Below the pieces are notes generated by a model, which had not been told where the DNA came from, did no database searches, and was given only the letters and a program-made list of their open reading frames with translations. Below, piece after piece: positions 34,285-43,450 of a stretch of 64,000 bases of DNA (positions are counted from its first letter, which is position 1; the number at the start of each line of letters is the position of its first letter). Made by a program: the position numbers and the translations under genes. The DNA is from Grimontia indica (lineage in GTDB: Bacteria; Pseudomonadota; Gammaproteobacteria; Enterobacterales; Vibrionaceae), in contig NZ_ANFM02000018.1 in NCBI RefSeq assembly GCF_000333895.2, positions 124,001 to 188,000 of the forward strand. Direction: 5' to 3'.

Positions 34285-34979
34285 TGTCAGACAAAATTCT
34301 GGATGTGAAAGGTCTTTCAGGTGGGTATGGCGATATTACGATCGTTAGGGATGTGAACTTTTCAATCGGGAAAGGAGAGGTTGTGTGCCTTGCTGGTCGC
34401 AATGGTGTGGGAAAAACCACTTTAATGAAGCTCTTGTCGGGAGCGCTGGTGCCCGGCAAAGGTCATATATGCCTTAATGGAAAAGATCTGTCGGGCTTGA
34501 ATGCTTTTGAGCGACAGCAAAAGCAAATTAGCCATGGATTACAAGAACAGTCAGTTTTTGGGGGATTGACTGTGCGGGATAATCTATCACTGACAGGTAA
34601 GTGGGGTGAAAACCCTCTTGTTCACCGCCTTCTTGAGGCTTTTCCGATCATAGAAAAACGTTATGACGTGCAGGCTGGGAAATTGTCGGGTGGCGAGAGG
34701 AAGTTGGTCTCATTTTGCCGAGTTGTCGTCGAAGACGGATTGCTGACTTTACTTGATGAGCCAACAGAAGGAGTTCAACCTGAAAACATCGAGCGAATGG
34801 GGGAGGTGATCCTCGAACAAGCTCAACAAGGACGAAGCTTCATTGTGGCAGAGCAGAACCTTTCACTGATTGAGCAAATCGCTGATGCCTGTTGGGTGAT
34901 GGACCATGGTGAGTTGAAGTCATTTTATCCAGCATCTCACAACTTAAGACATCTTGTAGTGCGAGAGTTGGTTATTTAG
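34284..34979 (+). CDS. livF: ABC transporter ATP-binding protein (LivF-like)
   Basis: The 231-residue product is the second ATPase of the transporter: Walker A GRNGVGKTTLM, signature LSGGERKLVSF, Walker B LLTLLDEPTEGVQP and a switch His in the expected place (IVAEQNLSL). It starts within the previous stop codon (TAATG at 34282-34286), so expression is coupled. LivF and LivG-type ATPases act as a pair on the two permeases. A strong hairpin lies about 60 bases after the stop. Confidence 0.9.
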   Translation: MSDKILDVKGLSGGYGDITIVRDVNFSIGKGEVVCLAGRNGVGKTTLMKLLSGALVPGKGHICLNGKDLSGLNAFERQQKQISHGLQEQSVFGGLTVRDNLSLTGKWGENPLVHRLLEAFPIIEKRYDVQAGKLSGGERKLVSFCRVVVEDGLLTLLDEPTEGVQPENIERMGEVILEQAQQGRSFIVAEQNLSLIEQIADACWVMDHGELKSFYPASHNLRHLVVRELVI

Positions 34980-35037
34980 GGTTTCTGATTTTGTATATTT
35001 TCCCTAACGACAAAGTTTAAATCATCTTCTAACCATT

Positions 35038-35060
35038 CAGTGCAGCCGTAAGCTGCACTG
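35038..35060. other. Strong hairpin after livF
   Basis: CAGTGCAGC, a CGTAA loop and GCTGCACTG form a perfect 9-bp stem, 59 bases after the livF stop. There is no T tract, so it may protect the transcript's 3' end or be a protein site. Confidence 0.6.
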
Positions 35061-35289
35061 GTGGCATTCACAACTGTAAAGGTAGCTTTTGACTCCATCA
35101 AACAGAACTCGTTTACACTCGTATACGACTGAGATTATGGTCATTTCTGGATGATTTGTTGAGCTGACCAACTCAATACCCTTTAGTTCATGCAGTACGA
35201 ATAGAAACCCAACCACCGAAGAGTTTGTTATAGCTTCACAAGCCGCTGGGTTTGCAAATTAATCCACGATAGCTGAATTGGATACTCGA

Positions 35290-35318
35290 AGCCGCTGATA
35301 GGATTCAGCGGCTTTTTT
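35290..35318 (+). terminator. Rho-independent terminator, not next to an ORF
   Basis: AGCCGCTGA, a TAGGAT loop and TCAGCGGCT followed by TTTTT form a canonical terminator. The nearest upstream gene ends 310 bases earlier. Confidence 0.9.
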
Positions 35319-35462
35319 GTATTGGTGGGTTTGCTTCTGGGGTGGCTATGCACCAAAGCGGGTTCAATCTAAACGGTCGACACCGAACTGGTGTTTACCC
35401 TCGGTCCCACCTAACATGCTGTAAAACAGCAAATGCGCTATGAAGCTCGAAAGGTGAGGAAT

Positions 35463-35810
35463 GTGAGAAAGACAGACAAGAAAATCGATAATTCACTCAG
35501 AAAGGCTCTAACCCAAGTGTGTGACATTGCCCAGTCAGAAAATGATGGCTTCGAGTGGCTGACCCACTTTGTAAATTACGACAGGTTCCCGAACTCGCTA
35601 AACATCGTTTGTGTCTTTGACACCCAGGAAAATTTGGCGTTAGCCAACCAAGAATGCTTTCATCGGCTTATCAAAGATGCATTGGATTCTATAGATATCA
35701 AAGTGAAAGATATGAACAAGCACGTGCAATTTGATACGGAAGAAAACTGCGAGAAAGAAAACAACGGTAAATGGAATGTGCGTTTTGAGAAACAAGGCTT
35801 TCAGCTCTGA
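35463..35810 (+). CDS. Conserved small protein of unknown function
   Basis: The ~115-residue protein (VRKTDKKIDNSLRKALTQVCDIAQ, then FEWLTHFVNYDRFPNSLNIVCVFDTQENL, ending KWNVRFEKQGFQL) matches a family that I recall from Vibrionaceae genomes under loose names such as Fis-family regulator, without a real Fis domain. GTG 35463 with GGTGAGGA in front is preferred to the in-frame ATG at 35433. It is soluble, mixed-charge and probably single. A weak hairpin (AAAGGT/ACCTTT) follows at 35839-35857. The function is unknown. Confidence 0.6.
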   Translation: MRKTDKKIDNSLRKALTQVCDIAQSENDGFEWLTHFVNYDRFPNSLNIVCVFDTQENLALANQECFHRLIKDALDSIDIKVKDMNKHVQFDTEENCEKENNGKWNVRFEKQGFQL

Positions 35811-35930
35811 GCGTTTCAAGAAAGCATCAATAGAGGTTAAAAGGTCTTCGAACCTTTATTCTGGGCTCTTCAGATTCACCATTAAGGTAAGCCTTTTCTA
35901 GATTGCGGCGAATGAATCATTGCTGATTCA

Positions 35931-35945
35931 CACCCTAAAAGGGTG
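35931..35945. other. Short hairpin upstream of pldA
   Basis: CACCC, a TAAAA loop and GGGTG form a small stem about 80 bases before the pldA start. It could be part of the 5' UTR or end the preceding gene. Confidence 0.3.
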
Positions 35946-36026
35946 ACCTGATAAGGTTTAGCTCTGTCTATACTCCCGAATTAGTCAATTGAGCGCATGA
36001 AGTGCGATATACACTAGGGAGTATTG

Positions 36027-36803
36027 ATGAGATCTATATCTTTGGCACTGGGCTGTGTTTCGATCAGCAGCCTGTTGTTTTTCCCCTCAAGTGCTGTAGC
36101 AGCTGTCGAAGGACTCTCTGCCCATAAAGACAATTACTTCCTTCCTTTCTACAAAGAGCGCCGTGTTAACCAGCAGCGATTTGAGCCATTGAACCCGAAC
36201 GGAACAGAAGCAAAAGATACCTTTATCCAGTTTCAGTTCAGCGCCAAATATCAAATGATAGAAATTGGTGACGACGGACTCTATCTGGCTTATACCCAAC
36301 GCTCAAACTGGGAAGCATATGACAGCTCTGCCTACTTTAGAGACAGCAACTACAACCCTGAACTCTTCTATCGACTCCATATTGAAAACTGGCAAATCGA
36401 CCTGGGTGCTGAACATGAGTCCAACGGGGCAGGCGGTGATAACGAAGTCAGTTGGAATCGGATCTATGTGGATGCGCGACATGATTGGGAGTGGGGCTAC
36501 ATCAGCTTCAAGCCCTGGATCAGAGTAGGTAATGTAACGTACAACCCTGATATCGCAGATTTTCTGGGATATTCGAGACTGGAGCTGGGTTGGCAACCCA
36601 CAGAGTTACAAGAAATTAAACTGCAGGTCAGTAACCTGTTTGCAGATGAGTTTGACCATCTGTATTACGGTGTCAGTTGGAACTTTCCTATCTATCAGGG
36701 CTTGAGAGGCTATGTGAAGGCAGAAACTGGGTATGGTCTGACTATTTCAAACTACAACTTTGATGAAAGTGCTTATGGGGCGGGGGTTGCATTCAGTTTT
36801 TAA
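36027..36803 (+). CDS. pldA: Outer-membrane phospholipase A
   Basis: The 258-residue product is a PldA-type outer-membrane barrel that hydrolyses phospholipids that appear in the outer leaflet and so keeps the membrane asymmetric. A signal peptide (residues 1-26, ending SSAVAA) leads it out. The catalytic His130, Ser132 and Asn144 sit in EHESNG and VSWNR with the same spacing as E. coli OMPLA (His-x-Ser, then 12 residues to Asn). The C-terminus ends in Phe (AGVAFSF), as for barrels. ATG 36027 is chosen, with AGGGAG 6 bases before it; the in-frame TTG at 36024 is less likely. Confidence 0.9.
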   Translation: MRSISLALGCVSISSLLFFPSSAVAAVEGLSAHKDNYFLPFYKERRVNQQRFEPLNPNGTEAKDTFIQFQFSAKYQMIEIGDDGLYLAYTQRSNWEAYDSSAYFRDSNYNPELFYRLHIENWQIDLGAEHESNGAGGDNEVSWNRIYVDARHDWEWGYISFKPWIRVGNVTYNPDIADFLGYSRLELGWQPTELQEIKLQVSNLFADEFDHLYYGVSWNFPIYQGLRGYVKAETGYGLTISNYNFDESAYGAGVAFSF

Positions 36804-37074
36804 GTGTAAAAGATCATCAGACCCTAAAGCTCAGAATGGTATGAGATTTTGGATGTGAGCTAATTTTTCGTCATTAAAAATGTACATATGACAAGTTAAT
36901 GCTTTTCTCATGCTTTAGGGTTAGTGCAACTCATCAAACGTTGTCAGATTTAGACAATGAAATCAGGGCAAGAAATGACCAGTTGGGCAACTAGTTACCT
37001 GAAAAATGAGCAATTTCTTGCTCAAGCTGGTAAGAGCAGATGTCTAACTCTTTGAATACTTGGCGAGTAATTTA

Positions 37075-37090
37075 TGGTCTACTAATTGCT
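37075..37090 (+). promoter_or_regulatory. Candidate sigma-54 promoter before the PAAR gene
   Basis: TGGTCTACTAATTGCT has the -24 GG and -12 GC exactly 10 bases apart and the TGG-N8-TTGC core of sigma-54 promoters. It lies about 45 bases upstream of the PAAR start. The VasH activator encoded in this cluster could act here. Confidence 0.5.
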
Positions 37091-37133
37091 TTGTATCACG
37101 CAGGAACCAAATTTATCAGGGTAGGAGCGTGAA

Positions 37134-37418
37134 ATGGGAAATGCGGTAGTACTTGGCAATATTGGGACAGATCATGATGGTTTTCATCCTTCTCCCGTTG
37201 TCGCCGCTTCTTCCGCTATAAAAGTGGATGGCATTCCGCTTGCGCGTCAAGAAGACGCCATAACTCCGCACGACAAACCCAAATCGCCCCCTCATGTTAG
37301 AAGTATCGCCGCGGGTTTTCCGACGGTTTTTGCAAACGGTAAACCCGTTGTCAGAACTGGGGATCCGGTGAGTTTTGTTGGTGTGGTTGTTGGCGGAGAG
37401 ATAGTCAATATTGGTTAG
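37134..37418 (+). CDS. PAAR-domain spike-tip protein
   Basis: The 94-residue protein is a minimal PAAR protein, which caps the VgrG trimer and sharpens the T6SS spike. Visible: a beta-strand repeat with AVVLGNIGTDHDGFHPSPVV, VDGIPLARQEDAI, PPHVRSIAAGFPTVFANGKPVVRTGDPVS and a glycine-rich end. There is no C-terminal effector extension. In V. cholerae the gene before vipA also encodes a PAAR protein, so the location fits. ATG 37134 follows TAGGAGCG. Confidence 0.9.
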   Translation: MGNAVVLGNIGTDHDGFHPSPVVAASSAIKVDGIPLARQEDAITPHDKPKSPPHVRSIAAGFPTVFANGKPVVRTGDPVSFVGVVVGGEIVNIG

Positions 37419-38100
37419 CGTGTTTGAGCTACATTTGTCAAACGGGTTAGTGCCAAATTAGATTATAGTTAAATTTATATATAGTTGGTTTTGTAATTAA
37501 AGTTCCATTTATTTTTCCTTACATTTCTAAGTAGGGGTTTTGTACTAGATTGAATTATTAATGCTTTTTTAATGCCCCTCGATAGGCCATGTGTCCAATA
37601 AATAATAAAGCGCGACTGAAGTCTAGTTTTATTATTTCATCTCTGTAATTTAGTAAATTATATCTTGTCTACGATCGTACTATTGAATCATCATAATTAT
37701 AAATTTTTGGCGCTTGTATAGTCTCCGGATCGAAGGTTATGCAAATAGATGCTGTTAAAGAACACAATAGAGATCATCGATATATCATTGTTGTGAATAG
37801 TCGATGCTTTCAAAAAAATACTAATAAATACATAACGTTGGTTGGCAAGGTTCTAAGGTGGTACAAGCTTAACAAGTGATCATGTTTGAGTGTTATGCAT
37901 ATTGTCGCAAGCATTGACGACGTACTTATTTCTGCATTTCACCAGACTTTCCTTGTTCTCTTCTTTTTCCCTCCAAAGTTCTTTTTGCTGTACATATAGA
38001 TTAATTAGCAATGTCTAACTTAGCCGTTTCTTAATGCAAGAAATCCGGTTGGGATCCGTTTTCTTTAATTTCTCCTGCTTCTAAGTTTTTCAGGGGTTAT
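37419..38100. other. AT-rich intergenic region
   Basis: About 680 AT-rich bases separate the PAAR gene from the tssB promoter region. No ORF, hairpin with T tract or repeat is convincing. In V. cholerae a gene follows at the equivalent place; here none is visible. Confidence 0.4.
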
Positions 38101-38116
38101 TGGCTGCTTAATAGCA
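38101..38116 (+). promoter_or_regulatory. Candidate sigma-54 promoter of the T6SS operon
   Basis: TGGCTGCTTAATAGCA has GG (38102-38103) and GC (38114-38115) exactly 10 bases apart. It differs from the TGGCACGN4TTGCW consensus at four bases (three in the -24 element, one in the -12 element). It lies 97 bases upstream of tssB. VasH, a sigma-54 activator, is encoded in the operon. Confidence 0.4.
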
Positions 38117-38212
38117 TTTACATCTATCTGGGTGTTGCTTTTTCTGCGGTGAAAAGTCGAAACGTAAACATGTTTAATCCATAAAGTCTCTATAGCGAAA
38201 GGAGAGCGTAAA

Positions 38213-38725
38213 ATGGCGAAAGAGGGAAGTGTTGCTCCTAAAGAGCGTATTAACATTAAATACGTTCCAGCAACCGGCGATGCTCAGGCGGAGATTGAAC
38301 TCCCGCTGAAAATGGTCGTTTTGGGCGACTTCAAAGGTCACCCAGAAGACACCTCAATCGAAGAACGCGAAGCCGTTTCTGTCGATAAAAACAACTTCAC
38401 CTCAGTCATGCGAGAGAGCAACCTTTCGGTGACTACTTCAGTGCCAAACGTAATGACAGAAGAGGAAGGTCAAGATCTTCCTGTCGAACTGTCGTTCAAG
38501 TCTTTGGCGGATTTCTCTCCAGATTCAGTAGCAAACCAGGTCCCTGAGCTGAAGAAGCTTGTTGAGCTTCGCGAAGCACTGGTTGCTCTCAAAGGCCCGC
38601 TAGGCAATATCCCTGCTTTCCGCGCCCGTCTCCAAGAGCTACTGGCATCTGAAGATTCCCGCGAGAAGTTACTCGCTGAACTGGAGCTGGTGGGTGCTGA
38701 AGAGCAACCGGCTGACGAACAGTAA
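38213..38725 (+). CDS. tssB: T6SS sheath small subunit TssB/VipA
   Basis: The 170-residue TssB pairs with TssC to form the contractile sheath. It starts PKERINIKYVPATGDAQAEIELPLKMVVLGDFKG, the conserved N-terminal sheath fold, and ends in charged helices. AGGAGAG precedes ATG 38213. It is the first gene of a plus-strand set (tssB to vasL) in which most gaps are under 30 bases, so it is probably the first cistron of one long operon. Confidence 0.95.
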   Translation: MAKEGSVAPKERINIKYVPATGDAQAEIELPLKMVVLGDFKGHPEDTSIEEREAVSVDKNNFTSVMRESNLSVTTSVPNVMTEEEGQDLPVELSFKSLADFSPDSVANQVPELKKLVELREALVALKGPLGNIPAFRARLQELLASEDSREKLLAELELVGAEEQPADEQ

Positions 38726-38754
38726 TCAACGCAGAAGAGAAAAGGATTTTGTTA

Positions 38755-40227
38755 ATGTCCGTACAAGAGAAAACGCTTGAGAGTTCTGCCTATGAATCTG
38801 GCAGTCTGCTCGACGACATCATGGCTCAAACCCGCATGGCACCTAGCGAAGAAGGCTATGATGTTGCCAAAAAAGGTGTAGCTGCATTCATTGAAAACCT
38901 GATTGGTTCAGACCAGCAGGAAGAACCAGTCAATAAAGCGCTGGTTGACCAGATGTTGGTTGAACTGGATAAGAAAATCAGTGCCCAGATGGATGAAATT
39001 CTCCACAGCGAGCCTGTTCAGCAAATGGAATCTTCATGGCGTGGCCTGAAGCTGCTGGTTGACCGCACTGATTTCCGCGAAAACATCAAAATTGAAGTGC
39101 TCCATGCAACGAAACAAGAGTTGCTGGATGACTTTGAATTTGCTCCCGAGACCACGCAATCTGGTCTTTACAAGCATGTTTACTCAGCAGGTTATGGCCA
39201 GTTTGGTGGTGAACCAGTGGGTGCTATTGTTGGTAACTATGCGTTCACGCCAAGCACACCAGACATGAAGCTGCTGCAATATGTAGGTTCAGTAGGTGCA
39301 ATGGCTCATGCGCCATTCCTGTCTTCAGTGGCACCGGAGTTCTTCGGCATCGACTCTTTCGAAGAGTTGCCAAACCTGAAAGATCTGTCTGCTACCTTCG
39401 AAAGCCCGCGTTACACCAAATGGCGTTCACTGCGCGAGTCTGAAGATGCACGCTACCTGGGCCTGACTGCGCCACGCTTCCTGTTGCGTGTTCCTTACGA
39501 TCCAGTTGAAAACCCAATCACGTCTTTCAACTACCGTGAAAACGTATCGGATTCACACGAAAGCTACCTATGGGGTAACACTGCGTTCGCACTGGCTTCA
39601 CGTCTGACTGACAGCTTCGCGAAATACCGTTGGTGTCCAAACATCATTGGTCCACAAAGTGGCGGTGCAGTGGAAGATCTGCCTGTTCACCTGTTTGAAT
39701 CACTGGGTGCGCTTCAAGCAAAAATTCCTACCGAAGTGCTTATCACTGACCGCAAAGAGTTTGAGCTGGCCGAAGAAGGCTTTATCTCTCTGACAATGCG
39801 TAAAGGCAGCGATAATGCCGCTTTCTTCTCTGCAAACTCTATCCAGAAGCCAAAAGTGTTCCCGAACACTAAAGAAGGCAAAGAAGCAGAGACCAACTAC
39901 AAGCTGGGTACCCAGCTGCCATACATGATGATCATCAACCGTTTGGCGCACTACATCAAAGTGCTGCAGCGCGAACAGATCGGCTCTTGGAAAGAGCGCC
40001 AGGATCTTGAGCGAGAGCTGAACACTTGGGTTCGTCAGTATGTGGCAGATCAGGAAAACCCACCGGCAGAAGTCCGCAGCCGTCGTCCGCTTCGCGCAGC
40101 GAAAGTGGAAGTGATGGACGTGGAAGGCGATCCGGGTTGGTACCAGGTTTCTCTGGCTGTTCGTCCTCACTTCAAATACATGGGCGCGAACTTCGAACTG
40201 TCTTTGGTAGGCCGTCTGGATCAGTAA
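38755..40227 (+). CDS. tssC: T6SS sheath large subunit TssC/VipB
   Basis: The 490-residue TssC forms the sheath with TssB. Landmarks: the N-terminal helix-rich part, VQQMESSWRGLKLLVDRTDFRENIKIEVL, then the conserved GYGQFGGEPVGAIVGNYAF and RFLLRVPYDPVENPITSFNYRE. ATG 38755 (MSVQEK) is preferred over the upstream in-frame start at 38749, with AAGGA just before. The gene follows tssB by 29 bases. Confidence 0.96.
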   Translation: MSVQEKTLESSAYESGSLLDDIMAQTRMAPSEEGYDVAKKGVAAFIENLIGSDQQEEPVNKALVDQMLVELDKKISAQMDEILHSEPVQQMESSWRGLKLLVDRTDFRENIKIEVLHATKQELLDDFEFAPETTQSGLYKHVYSAGYGQFGGEPVGAIVGNYAFTPSTPDMKLLQYVGSVGAMAHAPFLSSVAPEFFGIDSFEELPNLKDLSATFESPRYTKWRSLRESEDARYLGLTAPRFLLRVPYDPVENPITSFNYRENVSDSHESYLWGNTAFALASRLTDSFAKYRWCPNIIGPQSGGAVEDLPVHLFESLGALQAKIPTEVLITDRKEFELAEEGFISLTMRKGSDNAAFFSANSIQKPKVFPNTKEGKEAETNYKLGTQLPYMMIINRLAHYIKVLQREQIGSWKERQDLERELNTWVRQYVADQENPPAEVRSRRPLRAAKVEVMDVEGDPGWYQVSLAVRPHFKYMGANFELSLVGRLDQ

Positions 40228-40230
40228 TCC

Positions 40231-40668
40231 ATGGCTGTACCTGACGCAGAGGACTCCGCGTACGGCGTCAGCTTCTTCCAAAGGTTAGAAGCTGACGCAC
40301 CAAAGCGGTCTGTCACTCAGGGACCAGATACCGATGAGGTTCTGCAGTCGTTGAAGAGAAATGTCACCAATCTTCTGAATGCGCGAATGGGTGAGTCCCT
40401 GAGTGCACCGGATCTTGGTTTGATTGATTTCAACGATGCGTCCCTGAGTTCACATGACCTTGCTTTGCAGATACGCCGAGCCATTCGACGATGCATTGAA
40501 ACCTATGAGCCGCGGATAAAGAGCATGGAAATTCATGTACTGCCGGATAACGGATCTCCGCTGAATCTCAGGTTTCAAGTTACCGCATCAATCAATGCAG
40601 GAGCCTTGCACAGGAATGTGCAGATGGAACTTCTGTTGGATAGCAATCGAAAGTACAGAGTAGTTTAA
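40231..40668 (+). CDS. tssE: T6SS baseplate protein TssE
   Basis: The 145-residue protein is the gp25-like baseplate component that nucleates the sheath. The family pattern is VTNLLNARMGESLSAPDLGLIDFND, AIRRCIETYEPRIKSMEIHV. It is 3 bases from tssC and abuts tssF, so it is in the same transcript. Length is normal. Confidence 0.93.
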   Translation: MAVPDAEDSAYGVSFFQRLEADAPKRSVTQGPDTDEVLQSLKRNVTNLLNARMGESLSAPDLGLIDFNDASLSSHDLALQIRRAIRRCIETYEPRIKSMEIHVLPDNGSPLNLRFQVTASINAGALHRNVQMELLLDSNRKYRVV

Positions 40669-42435
40669 GTGTCACGGAATCGATTTTTCAGGGATGAGCT
40701 GGCGTTCTTGCGTGAGCAGGGCGTTGAATTTACAGAAGTCTACCCTCAGCTTGCCCGCTTTCTGAACAGCAGAAATACCGACCCGGATGTCGAGCGTTTG
40801 CTTGAGGGTTTTGCGTTTCTGACGGGAAGATTGCGTGAAAAAGTCGAAGACGAATTTCCTGAACTGACTCACTCGATTATCAATATGCTGTGGCCGAACT
40901 ATCTTCGTCCGGTTCCCAGCATCAGCATTGCACAATTCTCACCAGACGAAAAAGCGCTGACGTACGCCCAACAAATCGAGAAAGGCACACAACTTGATGC
41001 CAATCCTGTGTTTGGCACTGTTTGTCATTTCAGAACCTGTCGTAATGTTGATATTTATCCATTGCGTCGCGACAAAGTCTCTACCGTTCATACCCGAGAT
41101 GCATCACTGGTTGATGTTGAGCTGACGATTCTCGGCGATCAAATGGCGGGGCAGTTGGGGTTGAACTCACTGCGTTTCTTCCTTGGAGGTGAAACCTACA
41201 GTGCTGAAATGCTTTATCTCTGGTTGAGTCATTACCTCGATAAAGTGGAAGTGGTGACTGGCGATAAAGTTGTCACTTTACCCAAAAACAGCTTCAGAGC
41301 CGTAGGCTTTGACAGTGATGATGCCATCTTGCCGTATCCGAAAAACGTCTATGAAGGTTACCGCATTTTGCAGGAATATCTCTCGTTTCCTGAAGCCTAT
41401 CTGTTTTTCGATGTACCAAATCTTGGCAAGTTTGTCCCTGAGGAAGCGCAAGGCAAAATCACACTGAGATTCAGCTTCTCAAAAACGCTTCCGCCAGATG
41501 TTCGCGTGAAAGATGAAAGCTTCGAGCTCTACTGCACGCCAATCATCAACCTCTTTTCTCACGATGCAGATCCGATTGATCTCAACGGCAAAAGCACTGA
41601 ATACAAGATTACGCCTTCCAGCCGTTATGCCTCGCACTACGAAATATTCAGTGTGGATTTGGTTCAGGGCTGGCAGGAAAACAACGTAGGACGCATTCGC
41701 GGTCAGGTTCGCACCTATACGCCATTTGAAAGCTTTCAGCATGAAATCGAACGTGCGCGCGATAGAAAAGCGCTCTACTACCGAGTTCGTGTGAAAGACA
41801 GTGTTCATACCGATGGCTTTGATCACCACATCTCTTTCGTCCGAAGCGATGAGACCGAGTGTGTGGATTTCAGCGAGGCGATTTCACTGAGTTTGACCTG
41901 TACAAACCGTCAATTGCCTTTGGAGCTAGGAAAAGGCGATATCAGCATCCCGACGGATTCTTCTCCCGCGTATGCAAAGTTCAGCAACCTGACCGAACCG
42001 ACTGCGCCAATGCGCCCAATGCTTGATGGCACATTACTTTGGACGCTGATTTCCAATTTGTCGCTTAACTATCTGTCGTTACTTTCCAAGGATGCGCTCT
42101 CTTCAGTTTTGCGAGCTTACGACTTCCGCGCCTTGGTTGACCGTCAGGCAGAGCGTGTATCACGCCAGCGTTTGGATGGCATTGTCGATATCCAATCCAA
42201 GCCGATTGAAAAACTCATTCGTGGACTTCCGGTTCGCGGATTGCGTTCAGAAATCACCTTAACCCAGAGTGCGTTTGGCTCCGAGGGCGAGCTTTACATT
42301 TTTGGCACCGTACTCAGCCGATTTTTCTCTCTTTACGCCAGCATCAACTCCTTCCATGAGTTGGTGATCATCAATGCTGATAATCAGGAAAGGTATACAT
42401 GGGGCATTCAGAACGGACAGCAACCTCTGATATAG
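40669..42435 (+). CDS. tssF: T6SS baseplate protein TssF
   Basis: The 588-residue TssF forms the wedge with TssG around the spike. It starts with GTG directly after the tssE stop (MSRNRFFRDELAFLREQGVEFTEVYPQLARFLN), the typical N-terminal motif, and continues DPDVERLLEGFAFLTGRLREKVEDEFPELTHSIINMLWPNYLRPVPS, which is diagnostic. The end overlaps tssG by 37 bases. Confidence 0.95.
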   Translation: MSRNRFFRDELAFLREQGVEFTEVYPQLARFLNSRNTDPDVERLLEGFAFLTGRLREKVEDEFPELTHSIINMLWPNYLRPVPSISIAQFSPDEKALTYAQQIEKGTQLDANPVFGTVCHFRTCRNVDIYPLRRDKVSTVHTRDASLVDVELTILGDQMAGQLGLNSLRFFLGGETYSAEMLYLWLSHYLDKVEVVTGDKVVTLPKNSFRAVGFDSDDAILPYPKNVYEGYRILQEYLSFPEAYLFFDVPNLGKFVPEEAQGKITLRFSFSKTLPPDVRVKDESFELYCTPIINLFSHDADPIDLNGKSTEYKITPSSRYASHYEIFSVDLVQGWQENNVGRIRGQVRTYTPFESFQHEIERARDRKALYYRVRVKDSVHTDGFDHHISFVRSDETECVDFSEAISLSLTCTNRQLPLELGKGDISIPTDSSPAYAKFSNLTEPTAPMRPMLDGTLLWTLISNLSLNYLSLLSKDALSSVLRAYDFRALVDRQAERVSRQRLDGIVDIQSKPIEKLIRGLPVRGLRSEITLTQSAFGSEGELYIFGTVLSRFFSLYASINSFHELVIINADNQERYTWGIQNGQQPLI

Positions 42436-43442
42436 AGGAAACTGTTGCCCCTGACTTTCATGAAAAGGACGGGGGCGATAACAAGGGATCGGGCCTGCCT
42501 AAAAACGTCAGAGCCTACAACTTCTATCAGTTGGTGGAGCTTATGCACCACCTCAACGATTTGGATCCGGAAAGTGAAAAGTCGACCTCCAGCAAGCTGC
42601 TGTTTGGTAACCATCCTGGTCTAGGTTTTGCCGCCAGCGACGTTACCGCGCTGGAAGAAGTGAATGGTGACCGCTATCGCCTTGAAACCACATTCATTGG
42701 AATGAGCGGAGCACAATCACCACTGCCGGGCTTCTTCCTTGAAGAGATACTGACAGAGAGCGAAGAAACGGGCCTTAGAAAACCGTTTCTGGATTTCTTC
42801 AACCACCGCATTATCACGCTGGTTTACCAAATTTGGCGCAAGTATCGCTACTACATCCGCTTCCGTGAAGATGCTTCAGATGCCTTTTCTGCGCAGCTTT
42901 TCGCACTGGTCGGTTTGGCTGACAGTGACCTTCGCGGTGAGACCCCGATTAACTGGTGCAAGATGCTGTCTTACGCCGGCACGTTGGCTGGACGTAGCCG
43001 TTCTCCGCAGGTGGTCTGCGGCATTATTGCGCATTGCTTTGATTTGGAAGATGTCACCATCCGCCAATGGGAATTGCGTCATGTTGATATTCCCCAAGAA
43101 CAAAAAATGAGTCTGGGAATGGCCAATGTGGCGTTGGGCATGGACACCGTAATTGGCGATAAAGTCGCTGACCGAAGCGGAAAATTCGTCATCTGTATTA
43201 ATGGACTCACGCAAGCGCGCTTTCGCGACTTTCTCCCCTCTGGCAAGGAATACATGCCTCTGCTGACGTTGGTGGAGTTCGTGCTGCGTGAGCAAATGGC
43301 TTTTGATTTGGAACTTGGTTTGAAGCCTGACCAGGCACCGCCGATGCGTCTTTCTGCGCAAAATCCGGCATCGCTAGGTTGGTCGTCCTTCACGGGCGAA
43401 TTAGACCGACCGCGCATGGTTCGCATTCAGGCCAGGCAGTAG
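42399..43442 (+). CDS. tssG: T6SS baseplate protein TssG
   Basis: The 347-residue TssG is the partner of TssF in the baseplate wedge. Landmarks: YNFYQLVELMHHLNDLD, LPGFFLEEILTESEETGLRKPFLDFFNHRIITLVYQIWRKYRY, and the C-terminal LTLVEFVLREQMAFDLELGLK. ATG 42399 lies inside tssF and follows AGGAAAGG, which supports translation coupling. Confidence 0.94.
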   Translation: MGHSERTATSDIEETVAPDFHEKDGGDNKGSGLPKNVRAYNFYQLVELMHHLNDLDPESEKSTSSKLLFGNHPGLGFAASDVTALEEVNGDRYRLETTFIGMSGAQSPLPGFFLEEILTESEETGLRKPFLDFFNHRIITLVYQIWRKYRYYIRFREDASDAFSAQLFALVGLADSDLRGETPINWCKMLSYAGTLAGRSRSPQVVCGIIAHCFDLEDVTIRQWELRHVDIPQEQKMSLGMANVALGMDTVIGDKVADRSGKFVICINGLTQARFRDFLPSGKEYMPLLTLVEFVLREQMAFDLELGLKPDQAPPMRLSAQNPASLGWSSFTGELDRPRMVRIQARQ

Positions 43443-43450
43443 AGGGAAAT

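Larger units (their letters stand above)
34980..35462. other. Intergenic region with two hairpins
   Basis: This ~480-base spacer holds no ORF with support. A perfect 9-bp hairpin is at 35038-35060 and a terminator at 35290-35318. The terminator is over 300 bases after livF and well before the next gene, so a small RNA or a long 3' UTR may end there. No convincing promoter box was found. Confidence 0.4.
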
